Positions 15,683 to 25,565 of a stretch of DNA of 64,000 nt are shown one piece after another. Under the pieces are notes generated by a model that saw only the letters and a program-made list of their open reading frames with translations, did not search any database and had not been told where the DNA came from. The DNA is from Tunturiibacter gelidiferens (GTDB taxonomy: Bacteria; Acidobacteriota; Terriglobia; Terriglobales; Acidobacteriaceae): contig NZ_JACCCV010000001.1 of NCBI RefSeq assembly GCF_013410115.1, positions 1,054,001 through 1,118,000 on the forward strand. The letters are read 5' to 3'. Within the stretch, counting starts at the first letter, position 1. Every line of letters starts with the position of its first letter. A program made the position numbers and the translations under genes.

Positions 15683-17143
15683 TCACGACGCCACTCCCGT
15701 GCGAAGATCCGCTCGATACCCCAACATGAGCAGATAGTAGCTGACCGCCGCAACAAAGAAACCAACGAACCACGCGTAATCGTAGAGGAACCGCAAGGAG
15801 GGAACAGCAAGACCAATTAGAGCGACAATTACACCGGCGCCCAGCGCAATGATCGCTCTGGGATTGATCCCACGAGTGTACTCGTAGGGTCCTCCGCGAC
15901 GATACAGAGACACCGTATCCAGCCGCGTCCCACGAATCAAAAAATAATCCGCGACCATGATGCCTGCAACCGGTCCCAGCAATCCCGAGTAGCCGATGAG
16001 CCACCCAAAGATGTAGTTGCCGAAGCTGCTCATCAGCTTCCACGGCATCATCGCGAGCCCTAACAGGCCGGTAATCAATCCCCCAGTTCGGAAGCTGATC
16101 AGTCCAGGAGCAAGGTTTGAAAAGTCGTTTGACGGCGAAACCACATTCGCGCCAATGTTCACATTCAGTGTCGCAATCAAAAGAGCAACCAGCGCCAGCA
16201 AAGCTGCGAACGGTTGATGAAATCGCCCAAGCAAAGTGATCGGCGACCAAACCGGCTCTCCAAAGATAGTGACAGATGCCGAAGTGCAAGCGATCCCGAT
16301 GAACGAGTAAAGCACCATCGCAACCGGCAGACCGAACGCCTGTCCGACGATCTGCGAATCTTGAGACCTCGCATAGCGAGTAAAGTCCGGGATATTCAGC
16401 GACAGCGTCGCCCAGTACCCAACCATCGCCGTCAGCGACGGAAAGAAGAACCGAAGAAAGCTGCCAGTCGTATGGAAATGGCTAGGCGCCGAAAGCATCG
16501 GGCCAAACCCACCCGCCTTATGCAGCATCCAGAAGAGAAGCGTCAGCGACATAACGAGCATGAAGGGAGCAGAGAAACTCTGCAAAAATCGGATCGACTC
16601 GACGCCTCGCCAAACGACATACATATTCAGGAGCCAGAATCCAAGAAAGCTCGCCCACAACACGAAGGGCATATCTGCGGTCTGAGGCCACAGCACACCG
16701 ATCATCGCTGCAATAGCCTGCCCTCCAAGCCACGACTGGATCCCGAACCATCCGCAGGCCACAACGGCCCGCAGCATCGCCGGAAGATTAGCTCCCCGTG
16801 TCCCAAAGCTCGCACGGACAAACACGGGGAAGGGAATACCGTACTTCGCCCCCGCGTGCGCGTTCAGCAGCATCGGCACCAGTACGATCAGATTCCCCAG
16901 AAGGATCGTCAAAATCGCCTGCTTCCAGTTCATGCCGCCCGCGATCAGTGAAGACGCAAGCATATACGTCGTCACCTCCATCGACATGGAGAACCACAGC
17001 GCGATGTAGTTATAAGTCCCCCACGTTCGCTGCGCAGCGACAGTAGGTGCCAGATCCGCGTTATAGAGGCGCGAGTCATGTTTCACTGCGAGATCCGCCG
17101 CGGATTGATCGAGAGCTCGCGTCGAAATCGAACTCACTGCCAT
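15683..17143 (-). CDS. NCS1 family nucleobase/hydantoin:cation symporter
   Basis: A 486-aa inner-membrane transporter with about 12 spans, matching NCS1 carriers for uracil, allantoin, cytosine or hydantoins. Typical segments: the N-terminal RTWGTYNYIALWFSMSMEVTTYMLASSLI, PVFVRASFGTRGANLPAMLRAVVACGWFGIQSWLGGQAI, LNIPDFTRYARSQ and NIGANVVSPSNDFSNLAP. The last two match substrate- and sodium-site regions in Mhp1-type structures. The ATG is preceded by GGGAGGGG and overlaps the end of the dihydropyrimidinase gene by 10 bases, showing translational coupling. Uracil/thymine or dihydropyrimidine uptake for the surrounding pathway is the natural reading. Confidence 0.9.
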   Translation of the reverse strand: MAVSSISTRALDQSAADLAVKHDSRLYNADLAPTVAAQRTWGTYNYIALWFSMSMEVTTYMLASSLIAGGMNWKQAILTILLGNLIVLVPMLLNAHAGAKYGIPFPVFVRASFGTRGANLPAMLRAVVACGWFGIQSWLGGQAIAAMIGVLWPQTADMPFVLWASFLGFWLLNMYVVWRGVESIRFLQSFSAPFMLVMSLTLLFWMLHKAGGFGPMLSAPSHFHTTGSFLRFFFPSLTAMVGYWATLSLNIPDFTRYARSQDSQIVGQAFGLPVAMVLYSFIGIACTSASVTIFGEPVWSPITLLGRFHQPFAALLALVALLIATLNVNIGANVVSPSNDFSNLAPGLISFRTGGLITGLLGLAMMPWKLMSSFGNYIFGWLIGYSGLLGPVAGIMVADYFLIRGTRLDTVSLYRRGGPYEYTRGINPRAIIALGAGVIVALIGLAVPSLRFLYDYAWFVGFFVAAVSYYLLMLGYRADLRTGVAS

Positions 17144-18537
17144 GCCCCTCCCCTTGCCTCTCGCCGTAGATACTGACCGCGGCCAACCGCAGCAACATAC
17201 CCTCCTCCATCTGCAACAAGCTCACCGCGCGAGTAAACCCGCCGTGCATTGCCCTTCACCTTCCATCCTTCAAACAGAGAAAAATCACACCGCATGTTGT
17301 GGGTTGTTGCGGAGATAATGTGTTCCACCTCGGGATCCCACAGAACGATATCTGCATCGGAGCCTGCAGCAATCGTCCCCTTCTTCGGATACATCCCGAA
17401 GATGCGCGCTGGCGCGGTGGACGTAATCTCGACGAAGCGCTGCAGCGAAATCTTTCCCGCATTCACGCCGAAGTGATACAGCAACTGCATTCGATTCTCC
17501 ACGCCGGGACCGCCGTTGGGAATTTTGCTGAAGTCGTTCCTCCCTAGCTGCTTCTGATCCGCAAAGCAGAACGGGCAGTGATCGGTCGAAACCACCTGCA
17601 AATTATCCGTAGCCAGCCCATCCCAAAGCTTCGGCTGGTTCTTCTTCTCGCGCAGCGGAGGAGTGAAGACATACTTCGCCTCCTCGAAACTCTTTCCGGG
17701 CATCTGGTCTTCGATCGACAACAAGAGATACTGCGGACAAGTCTCTGCAAACGCCGGAACTCCTCGATCACGAGCCTCGCGAACCTGGTTCAGCGCGTCT
17801 TCGCTCGAGAGATGAACGATGTACACGGGTACTCCAGCCATCTCGGCCAGGGCGATCGAGCGGTTCACCGCCTCAGCCTCGGCCTTTGTCGGCCTTGTAA
17901 GCGCATGATAAACAGGAGCAGTCTTCCCCTCCGCAAGCGCCTGCTGCACAATCACATCGATCGCACTTCCATTCTCGGCGTGCATACACACCAGCGCACC
18001 ATTCTTCGCAGTCTGCTGCAGCGCTTTGAAGATCGTGCCGTCATCTACCATCAGCACATTCGGGTAAGCCATAAAGAGCTTGAAGCTGGCGACACCCTCC
18101 CGCACCATGTCGTCCATATCGTGCAGACCCTGTTTGCCGTTGTCGGAGCCAAGGTCGGTCACAATCATATGCAGTCCGTAGTCAATGCAGGCCTTACCGT
18201 CAGCCTTCGCCATCCAGATATCGAGCGCGTCCCGCATACGCGTTCCCTTCGCCTGAATCGCAAAATCGACGATAGTAGTTGTCCCGCCGATCGCCGCTGC
18301 ACGAGTGCCGGTCAGGAAGTCATCTGCAGAGACCGTCCCCCCAAACGGCATATCCATATGCGTATGCGCGTCGATGCCGCCCGGCAAAACAAAGAGCCCA
18401 GCAGCGTCCACAACCGTATGCCCCGCAGGATCGATGCTAGCCCGCACCTCCGATACCGTGCTGCCATCAATCAACACGTCTGCCTTTTCGGAGCGATCGG
18501 CCGTGACAACGATGCCGTTCTGAATCAGAGTTCCCAT
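17134..18537 (-). CDS. hydA: Dihydropyrimidinase (D-hydantoinase)
   Basis: A 467-aa cyclic amidohydrolase that opens dihydrouracil/dihydrothymine to the N-carbamoyl beta-amino acid. The binuclear metal site is visible: GGIDAHTHMDMPFGG near residue 55, the carbamylated lysine K153 in ASFKLFMAYPN, a histidine in VCMHAENG, YIVHLSSEDAL, and the aspartate in VVSTDHCPF. The C-terminus closes with GSDADIVLWDPE and a CDFSLFEG stretch typical of hydantoinases. The ATG follows GGGAG. It sits between preA and the permease, overlapping the permease, as expected for step two of reductive pyrimidine breakdown. Confidence 0.94.
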   Translation of the reverse strand: MGTLIQNGIVVTADRSEKADVLIDGSTVSEVRASIDPAGHTVVDAAGLFVLPGGIDAHTHMDMPFGGTVSADDFLTGTRAAAIGGTTTIVDFAIQAKGTRMRDALDIWMAKADGKACIDYGLHMIVTDLGSDNGKQGLHDMDDMVREGVASFKLFMAYPNVLMVDDGTIFKALQQTAKNGALVCMHAENGSAIDVIVQQALAEGKTAPVYHALTRPTKAEAEAVNRSIALAEMAGVPVYIVHLSSEDALNQVREARDRGVPAFAETCPQYLLLSIEDQMPGKSFEEAKYVFTPPLREKKNQPKLWDGLATDNLQVVSTDHCPFCFADQKQLGRNDFSKIPNGGPGVENRMQLLYHFGVNAGKISLQRFVEITSTAPARIFGMYPKKGTIAAGSDADIVLWDPEVEHIISATTHNMRCDFSLFEGWKVKGNARRVYSRGELVADGGGYVAAVGRGQYLRREARGGAWQ

Positions 18538-18610
18538 ACGTTGCTCCCGACTGTTTGAGCGCTACAGTTCACGACACAAGATGATGCTCCATCCCCCAAA
18601 ACACATCGAA

Positions 18611-20035
18611 TTATGTATTCGTACTCATCACTTCACTAGCGCCCGTCGGGACCAAGCCTTTGGCAACACGCTCCTCCCAGCTCTCGAACGGAAGATCCTT
18701 GTCGATGCGCTCCATCGTGATGCAGTTCTCAACCGGGCAAACCAGCGAACAAAGATTGCAGCCCACGCAATGGTGTTCGTCTACCCGCGGGATACGCTCA
18801 AGCGGCGTAATCGCATTCGTCCTGCCCGAAGATCCCGCGTCAAGCTTCGGAATAGGCGTAGTCGAAATTCGCCGCGCAGATTCAGCCTCAACCATCCCCG
18901 GCGTTCGCGTCGTATCCGGCGCAGAAGAGGTGCGATCAAGATGGATGCACTGATGCGCGCCATCCCAGCACGCCGTATAGCAAAGCTGGCATCCGATACA
19001 TAGATCCTCATGAATGCGAGCAACGATCTGGTAGTTGAGATTCAGCTGCTTCCACTCGCGAACATTCGGAAGCGACAATCCGCGAAAGTCTTCAATCGTT
19101 GCGAATCCCTTTTCCCCCATCCAATTCAACAGTCCGTCCTGCATATCTTCGACGATTCTGTAGCCGAAGTGCATCGCGGCAGTGCATACCTGCACAGTGT
19201 TGCAGCCCAACAAAATAAACTCTGTCGCATCTCGCCAACTTCCAATCCCGCCAATCCCTGACAGAGGAAGCACACTCGCAGCGTCAGCCTGAATCTGTTG
19301 AACCATATTGAGCGCAATCGGTTTCACTGCAGGCCCGCAGTACCCGCCGTGTGAACTCTTGCCGTCTACATTTGGATTTGGCTGAAACGTATCAAGATCG
19401 ATGCCTGTAATCGAGTTGATCGTATTGATCGCGGAGAGTGCATCGGCCCCTCCGCGCTTTGCAGCTCGCGCAGGCACACGAATATCCGAGATGTTCGGTG
19501 TCAGCTTAACAATCACAGGCGTTCGAGCCTTTTCCTTCACCCATCCCGTAATCTGCTCACAGTACTCCGGTACCTGTCCCACCGCAGATCCCATGCCCCG
19601 TTCGCTCATCCCATGCGGACACCCAAAATTAAGTTCTAACCCGTCTGCGCCCGCATCCTCCGCCCGTTGGACAATGTCATGCCAGCTCTTACGCTTGCTC
19701 TCAACCATCAGCGAAGCGATCACTACATGCTTCGGATATCGCCGCTTCACCTCCGCGATCTCCTGCAGGTTCACCTCGATCGGGCGATCCGAGATGAGCT
19801 CGATATTATTGAAGCCCATCATCCGCCGCCCCTCCCAATCGATCGACGAGTAGCGCGAGCTCACATTCGTAATCGGCTCGCCAATCGTCTTCCACACCGC
19901 TCCTCCCCAACCCGCATCGAAGGCCCGCATGATCTGCTCGCCGCAGTTGGTCGGCGGCGCAGACGCGAGCCAAAATGGATTCAGGCACTCAATGCCGCAG
20001 AAAGTGCTCGCAAGCGTCGGTTTAGACTTTGACAT
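18611..20035 (-). CDS. preA: NAD-dependent dihydropyrimidine dehydrogenase, subunit PreA
   Basis: A 474-aa protein: an FMN-binding dihydroorotate-dehydrogenase-like barrel (STFCGIECLNPFWLASAPPTNCG, ELNFGCPHGMSERGMGSAVGQ, KLTPNISDI, GIGGIGSWRDATEFILLGCNTVQVCTA broken across the barrel end) followed by two 4Fe-4S motifs, CIGCQLCYTAC near residue 370 and CVGCNLCSLVCPVENC near residue 440. With PreT it reduces uracil/thymine to dihydropyrimidines. The ATG at 20035 matches the PreA N-terminus and overlaps preT by 14 bases. Odd: the spacer between the iron-sulfur motifs is roughly 60 residues and low complexity, while E. coli-type PreA has only a short loop there. Confidence 0.93.
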   Translation of the reverse strand: MSKSKPTLASTFCGIECLNPFWLASAPPTNCGEQIMRAFDAGWGGAVWKTIGEPITNVSSRYSSIDWEGRRMMGFNNIELISDRPIEVNLQEIAEVKRRYPKHVVIASLMVESKRKSWHDIVQRAEDAGADGLELNFGCPHGMSERGMGSAVGQVPEYCEQITGWVKEKARTPVIVKLTPNISDIRVPARAAKRGGADALSAINTINSITGIDLDTFQPNPNVDGKSSHGGYCGPAVKPIALNMVQQIQADAASVLPLSGIGGIGSWRDATEFILLGCNTVQVCTAAMHFGYRIVEDMQDGLLNWMGEKGFATIEDFRGLSLPNVREWKQLNLNYQIVARIHEDLCIGCQLCYTACWDGAHQCIHLDRTSSAPDTTRTPGMVEAESARRISTTPIPKLDAGSSGRTNAITPLERIPRVDEHHCVGCNLCSLVCPVENCITMERIDKDLPFESWEERVAKGLVPTGASEVMSTNT

Positions 20036-21380
20036 GTTGCACCCCCAACCATCCAGCGATTCCGATTCCAGCGCGCTTCCCGTCCGCCACCGCGTCCACG
20101 ACCTCGCGCCCCCCGTTCGTACAATCTCCCCCCGCAAAAAACTTAGACTGTGAAGTCTGTCCTGTCGCCCGATCGATCACAATCCGGCCACGCTCCAGCT
20201 GAATCTTCCCGAACGCACTCGAAGACCCAGAGAGAAAATCCGCATGCGTAGCCTGTCCAATCGACAACACGATCAGGTCAACATCGAGAACAAACTCCGA
20301 ACCCTTCTGAAACACAATCGAACCATCCTCGGTCGACTCAAGTTTCGTCAGCTCGATCCCCGCCACAACCCCATCCCCGCAAATGCCCGTCGGCTGAACG
20401 TGCCAGAGGAATTTCACACCCTCGTTCTTAGCGTGCTCATATTCAAACGTGAACGCCGACATCTGCTCCGCACCTCGCCTATAGACAATGTGCACATCAA
20501 CTGCCCCGAGTCGCACCGCAGCAATTGCCGCATCAATAGCGGTATTTCCCGCTCCCACCACTACCACGCGCTCCGGTATTGTCGTCATCGAACCGGACTT
20601 ATACCCGGCAATCAGGTCAAGAGCATTCGTCACTCCCGCAAGTTCCTCTCCGGCGACGCCAAGCTGATGAATCGCACCGAGCCCAATTCCTAAAAAGACC
20701 GCATCATGCTTTCGTTGGAGTTCAGCAAGTCCGGATGCATCGATCCGCGTCTCAAAGTGAAAGTCCACTCCCAACTGCGAAAGCATCTCGATCTCCCGCA
20801 GACTCTCCACCAGCGGCAGCTTGTACTCCGCAACCCCATACGTGTTCAGGCCACCGGGCAACGGTCGCGCATCATATAGACGTGCACGAATTCCACGCCT
20901 TCGCAGCTCGGCAGCGCAAGCAAGTGAAGCAGGTCCCGCGCCGATCAACGCGACCGACAGCCCAGTCTCCGGCCCAGGTTCAAACGGAAGCGGAGCTCCG
21001 CTTTCGTACAACGCATCCATCGCGAAGCGCTGAAGCCGCGCAATCTGAATCGGCTGTTTGTTGTAGCGATGCATCACACAAGCCCCTTCGCAAAGCACCT
21101 CTACCGGACAAGCGCGAGAGCAACTGGCACCCAGAATATTCGCATCCAGTATCGTGCGCGCGGAGCCAGAAAGATTCCCGCTTGCAATCTTCTTGATGAA
21201 GCCCGGCACATCGATGTGCGTCGGACAAGCGATCGTACACGGCGCATCGAAGCAATAGAGACAGCGATTCGCCTCAGGCACCGCCGCCTGCCTGTCGAAC
21301 GGTGGATGCAGATCGCCAAAACGTTCTGCCACCTTGGGCGCAGTTACGATCTGCAGAGGAAAGGGAACTCGCTCGCTCAT
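20022..21380 (-). CDS. preT: NAD-dependent dihydropyrimidine dehydrogenase, subunit PreT
   Basis: A 452-aa GltD-like flavoprotein. The N-terminal cysteine-rich domain (CLYCFDAPCTIACPTHIDVPGFI and ASCSRACPVEVLCEGACV) carries the iron-sulfur ligands. It is followed by the FAD fold VALIGAGPASLACAAELRRRG at about 143, an NAD(P)H fold VVVVGAGNTAIDAA near 275, and the terminal FAD motif KFFAGGDCTNGGREVVDAVADGKRAG. It passes electrons from NADH to PreA. The start ATG has GAGGTG upstream. A 282-base gap separates it from the hydrolase gene upstream, so a second promoter may lie there. Confidence 0.93.
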   Translation of the reverse strand: MSERVPFPLQIVTAPKVAERFGDLHPPFDRQAAVPEANRCLYCFDAPCTIACPTHIDVPGFIKKIASGNLSGSARTILDANILGASCSRACPVEVLCEGACVMHRYNKQPIQIARLQRFAMDALYESGAPLPFEPGPETGLSVALIGAGPASLACAAELRRRGIRARLYDARPLPGGLNTYGVAEYKLPLVESLREIEMLSQLGVDFHFETRIDASGLAELQRKHDAVFLGIGLGAIHQLGVAGEELAGVTNALDLIAGYKSGSMTTIPERVVVVGAGNTAIDAAIAAVRLGAVDVHIVYRRGAEQMSAFTFEYEHAKNEGVKFLWHVQPTGICGDGVVAGIELTKLESTEDGSIVFQKGSEFVLDVDLIVLSIGQATHADFLSGSSSAFGKIQLERGRIVIDRATGQTSQSKFFAGGDCTNGGREVVDAVADGKRAGIGIAGWLGVQHVKV

Positions 21381-21662
21381 CAGAATCCAATCACCTCGTC
21401 AGGCTCATCGAAACCGCAGCACTCAATAGACGCATTCCTCATTGATGTCTCATGCATGGGCCTGCTGCAGTTGGCGAAACTTCCATGGAATGAAAGCAAC
21501 TGCATCATGGAAGACAACATGAATCCTCCTTGGGCTGCATACTCTTCCGTCAGGAGTGACTATTATGCACTATCTCAACCAAACTTACGGCCAGATAAAG
21601 AAATCTAAGACTTCACATCGCGCGTTGCATGATCCAGAGATGAGACCAACTCCAATCTCGAA

Positions 21663-22925
21663 TCACGACGCCTGGCCGTTTCTCTCCTGATCCCTCAACC
21701 ACTTCATAGTCTTCCCGGCAAGCCGGTCAAAGGCCCGCACGGCCAGCATCAAATCTTCGACCTTCGTATCTTCCGCCTTGTTGTGGCTCAGCCCGGCAAC
21801 AGATTGAGTAAACATCATGACAGTCGGAATCCCGGCGCGCGCCACCTCCGCAGCATCATGCAACGGCCCGGAGGGCAGCCTGTGGAACGTGCCAGCAATC
21901 TCAAGGATCGCCTCCTCGCAAAACTCAATCAGTCGCGCATCAAACGGTATCGGCTCAATACTCCAGATCCTCGACCAATCGACTGTGCAGCCTTCTTCCT
22001 TCGCAAAGCGTTCACTCGCAGTGCGAGCCTCAGCCAGCATAGAAGCGAGTACCTCCGCGTCGAGATCACGCATATCAAGCGTCGTCTCGCAACGCCCAAC
22101 CACAGCCGTCACAATCCCGGGAAAAGTCTTCACGCTTCCCATCGTCGCAACGGCGTCCGGGTGTTTTCGTGCAATCGGGCGAATCTCAAGCGCCAGTTTC
22201 GCCGCAGCAGCCAGTGCATCCCGCCGTACACTCATCGGAGTAGACCCAGAATGAGCCTCCTGTCCGTGGAACGCAACCGCGTGTCGTTCAACACCCTTGG
22301 TGCCGAGCACCGCCCCCAGCGGGATCCCCATACTCTCAAGCACCGGTCCCTGCTCGATATGTAACTCCAGATAAGCGGCGGCGTTTCTCCGTTCCCTTGT
22401 CGCTTCTCCAATCTGTTCCACGTTGATCTGACAACTCCGAAGAGCGTCCTCCAGCCGAACTCCATCGCGATCCGTGCGACTACGATCAGCCTCAATCGTA
22501 TGGGTCCCCGCAAACGCGGAAGATCCGAAGAGACTTCGCCCAAAACGCGCGCCCTCTTCATCAGCCCAATCGACCAGCCGAATCGTGATCGGCGGCTTGC
22601 CGTCAAAATCTTCCACTAGGCCGCGCAACACCTCTAAGCCAGCCAGGACCCCAAGACATCCATCCAGCCATCCGCCGTTAGGCACCGAGTCAAGGTGACT
22701 CCCAAGAATAAGAGCGCGATCCGAATCTCCGCTAAGCGTAGTCCAGGAGTTTCCAGCGGCATCGTAATGATGCTCCAATGGCAGTCCCTTCAGCTTGCTC
22801 TGGAACCACGAACGCGCATCGAGCCAAACCGAAGTCCAGGCCACCCGCTGGGCGCCATTCTCGTCAGCCGTCAGGGCACGAAGTTCTTTAAGATCAGAGA
22901 CTACTCGTAGTGAATCAACGGGCAC
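21663..22925 (-). CDS. M20-family beta-ureidopropionase / N-carbamoyl amino acid hydrolase
   Basis: A 420-aa amidohydrolase of the hydantoinase/carbamoylase branch. It would cleave N-carbamoyl-beta-alanine to beta-alanine, CO2 and NH3. Metal-ligand motifs: LILGSHLDSVPNGGWLDG, the acidic pair VDWADEEGARFG, ELHIEQGPVLE, and the C-terminal histidine in SVAGLSHNKAED. The dimerisation domain contains AFHGQEAHSGSTPM and SGPLHDAAEVAR. The start is GTG at 22925, with AGGAG seven bases upstream. It heads the minus-strand pyrimidine run and is divergent from the acylase gene by 239 bases, the probable site of the cluster's main promoter. The same family also contains allantoate and L-carbamoylases; context selects ureidopropionase. 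Confidence 0.88.
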   Translation of the reverse strand: MPVDSLRVVSDLKELRALTADENGAQRVAWTSVWLDARSWFQSKLKGLPLEHHYDAAGNSWTTLSGDSDRALILGSHLDSVPNGGWLDGCLGVLAGLEVLRGLVEDFDGKPPITIRLVDWADEEGARFGRSLFGSSAFAGTHTIEADRSRTDRDGVRLEDALRSCQINVEQIGEATRERRNAAAYLELHIEQGPVLESMGIPLGAVLGTKGVERHAVAFHGQEAHSGSTPMSVRRDALAAAAKLALEIRPIARKHPDAVATMGSVKTFPGIVTAVVGRCETTLDMRDLDAEVLASMLAEARTASERFAKEEGCTVDWSRIWSIEPIPFDARLIEFCEEAILEIAGTFHRLPSGPLHDAAEVARAGIPTVMMFTQSVAGLSHNKAEDTKVEDLMLAVRAFDRLAGKTMKWLRDQERNGQAS

Positions 22926-23164
22926 GCATCTTCTCCTGAATAATTAACGTTATACCTGCCAACCCGATATATATAGAGAGATGAATTGGATACACGAGAC
23001 TGTAGGTTCGACATCTCATCCTCAAAACCTGCATTTCGCCACTCCGCGGCGTTGCCAGCTCCGAATCTCTCATCAGCACAGGAGAGGTACACTACTCGCA
23101 CCGCGACTACTGTATTCGTCTCGTCCAGACGGAGCACACCCATCCCCACCGGAGGCCACGCTGT

Positions 23165-25408
23165 TTGATCTGCTGCCGACGTTGTCTGAACCTCGTTCTC
23201 TCCCTTACGCTCTTATCCTCCACGCTCCACGCAGCCGAAATCGGCGATTCCGCGCGCTGGAAGCGAGAAGCAGCCAATGTCTCCATCACACGCGACGACT
23301 GGGGTATCGCGCACATCCACGGTAAAACGGACGCCGATGCCGTCTTCGGCATGGAGTACGCCCAGGCCGAAGACGACTTCAACCGCGTCGAGACGAACTA
23401 CATCAACGCCCTCGGCCGTCTCGCCGAAGCTGAAGGCGAATCGCGCATCTACCAAGACCTTCGCATGAAGCTCTTCATCGACCCCGTGGCGTTGAAGAAA
23501 CAATACGCAGCCAGCCCCGCATGGCTCCGCACCCTCATGGACGCCTTCGCCGACGGCCTCAACTTCTACCTCTATAAACATCCCGAAGTAAAACCCCGAG
23601 TCATCCAACACTTCGAACCGTGGATGGCCCTATCCTTCACAGAAGGCAGCATCGGCGGCGACATCGAACGCATCGACCTCGCCCAGCTCGAGGCCTTCTA
23701 CTCTCATCCCGCCGCAATCCACGCCTCCAAACCCATCACCTCTCGCGACGAAGTAGCCTACGTCCACGACAGCGATCCTCCCGAGCCCACCGGCTCCAAC
23801 GGAATGGCCATCGCGCCCTCGAACACCGCCGATCATCACGCCCTCCTCCTTATCAACCCTCACACCTCCTTTTTCTTCCGCTCCGAACTTCAAATGGCCA
23901 GCGACGAAAACCTCAACGCCTACGGAGCCGTCACCTGGGGTCAGTTCTTCATCTACCAGGGCTTCAACGAGCGAGCCGGCTGGATGCACACCTCCAGCGG
24001 AGTCGACGCAGTAGACGAGTATCTCGAAACCGTCGAGAAGAAGGGCGACCACTTCACCTACAAGTACGGCAATCAGCAGCGCCCCGTCACCGCCGAGCAA
24101 ATAACCGTCCCCTACAAAACCGACCACGGAATGGCCGAAAAGAAGTTCATCATCTACCGCACTCATCACGGCCCCATCATCCGCGAAGAGCCCAGCCACG
24201 AAGAGCCCAGCCGCGAAGAGAACGCCAGGTGGATCAGCATCCGTCTCATGCACGAGCCCATCAAAGCGCTCACCCAGTCCTACCTCCGCACCAAAGCCAC
24301 CGACTACAAATCCTTCCGCCAGGCCCTCGAACTCAAAGCCAACTCCTCCAACAACACCATCTTCGCCGACGCCGACGGCGACATCGCCTACTTTCACGGC
24401 AACTTCATCCCGCGCCGCGACACCACCTTCGACTTCACCAAGCCCGTCGACGGCAGCAATCCCGCCACAGACTGGAAAGGTCTGCTCACCATCGACGAAC
24501 TCCCCCAACTCCTCAACCCAGCCAGCGGTTGGCTCTACAACAGCAACAACTGGCCCTGGTCCGGAGCCGGCATCAGCAGCCTTCGCAAGCAGGACTTTCC
24601 CCCCTACGTCGAAACCGGAACCGAAACCGCACGCGGCCTCCACGCCATCCGAGTCCTGCAGAATAAAAAAGACTTCACCCTCGACACCCTCATCGCTGCC
24701 GCCTACGACAGCTACCTTCCCTGGTTCGACAAAACCATCCCAGCTCTGCTCAAAGCCTGGAACGAAGCACCACTCTCCAGTCTCCTCCGCGCCCGGCTGA
24801 CCGAACAGATCGCTGCCCTGCGCACATGGGACCAACGCTGGGCCGTCGACTCCATGCCCACCTCTCTCGCCGTCTTCTGGGGCGAAGACATTCGTCGCCT
24901 CACAATCGCCGACGCCAAAAAAGCAGGCATCCCCGTCGAAGAGTACATAGCCACCCAAGTCTCCAGCGATCAACTTCTCCAATCCCTCTCCAACGCCTCC
25001 GACAGGCTCACCTCCGACTTCGGAACCTGGAAGACTCCATGGGGCGACATCAATCGGTTCCAGCGCCTCACCGGCGATCTTGCCCAGCCCTTCAACGACG
25101 CCCAACCGAGCATCCCCGTCGGATTCACCTCCTCGCTCTGGGGTTCCCTCGCGTCCTTCGGAGCCCGGCCCTACCCAGGAACAAAAAAATGGTACGGAAC
25201 CGTTGGCAACAGCTTCGTAGCCGTAGTCAAGTTCGGAGACAAGGTCCGTGCAAAAGCCGTCACCGCCGGCGGCGAGAGCGGCGACCCCTCTTCCCCCCAC
25301 TTCAACGACCAGGCAAAGCGCTACACCACCGGCGACCTCCGCGATGTTTACTTTTATCCTTCCGATCTAAAAGGACACATCGAGCGCCAGTACAATCCCG
25401 GAAATTAG
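23165..25408 (+). CDS. Penicillin-acylase family N-terminal-nucleophile hydrolase, exported
   Basis: A 747-aa precursor. The TTG start at 23165 has GGAGG nine bases upstream and opens a signal peptide (residues 1-23, ending LHAA). The alpha part begins with VSITRDDWGIAHIHGKTDADAVFGMEYAQAEDDF broken over two conserved blocks. Ser211 in PTGSNGMAIAPSNT is the expected autocatalytic nucleophile at the alpha/beta junction. Later family blocks are GGVTWGQFFIYQGFNER-like and NNTIFADADGDIAYFHG. It would cut an amide, for example an acyl amino acid, acyl-homoserine lactone or beta-lactam side chain; the substrate cannot be told from sequence. The charged linker EEPSHEEPSREE near residue 340 is a local duplication. 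Confidence 0.87.
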   Translation: MICCRRCLNLVLSLTLLSSTLHAAEIGDSARWKREAANVSITRDDWGIAHIHGKTDADAVFGMEYAQAEDDFNRVETNYINALGRLAEAEGESRIYQDLRMKLFIDPVALKKQYAASPAWLRTLMDAFADGLNFYLYKHPEVKPRVIQHFEPWMALSFTEGSIGGDIERIDLAQLEAFYSHPAAIHASKPITSRDEVAYVHDSDPPEPTGSNGMAIAPSNTADHHALLLINPHTSFFFRSELQMASDENLNAYGAVTWGQFFIYQGFNERAGWMHTSSGVDAVDEYLETVEKKGDHFTYKYGNQQRPVTAEQITVPYKTDHGMAEKKFIIYRTHHGPIIREEPSHEEPSREENARWISIRLMHEPIKALTQSYLRTKATDYKSFRQALELKANSSNNTIFADADGDIAYFHGNFIPRRDTTFDFTKPVDGSNPATDWKGLLTIDELPQLLNPASGWLYNSNNWPWSGAGISSLRKQDFPPYVETGTETARGLHAIRVLQNKKDFTLDTLIAAAYDSYLPWFDKTIPALLKAWNEAPLSSLLRARLTEQIAALRTWDQRWAVDSMPTSLAVFWGEDIRRLTIADAKKAGIPVEEYIATQVSSDQLLQSLSNASDRLTSDFGTWKTPWGDINRFQRLTGDLAQPFNDAQPSIPVGFTSSLWGSLASFGARPYPGTKKWYGTVGNSFVAVVKFGDKVRAKAVTAGGESGDPSSPHFNDQAKRYTTGDLRDVYFYPSDLKGHIERQYNPGN

Positions 25409-25565
25409 TGTTCGAATCTCTGACTCCGGTCTCAGTCCTGCTCAATCAATGTCGATCGGCAGGAAAGTAAGTCAGGAAATCTCCCAAAAATGAAAGAAGT
25501 CTCGATTTCACGCCACCCATACGAGCTCCAACCTTCGGTCGTGTAGAATCCTCCAGACCACCATC

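Noticed and set aside
23620..25300. Long open frames of 348 aa (+) and 556 aa (-) inside the acylase gene
   Set aside because: They are Arg/Pro-rich and Gly/Val-rich shadows of a GC-biased real gene, without ribosome binding sites or domains.
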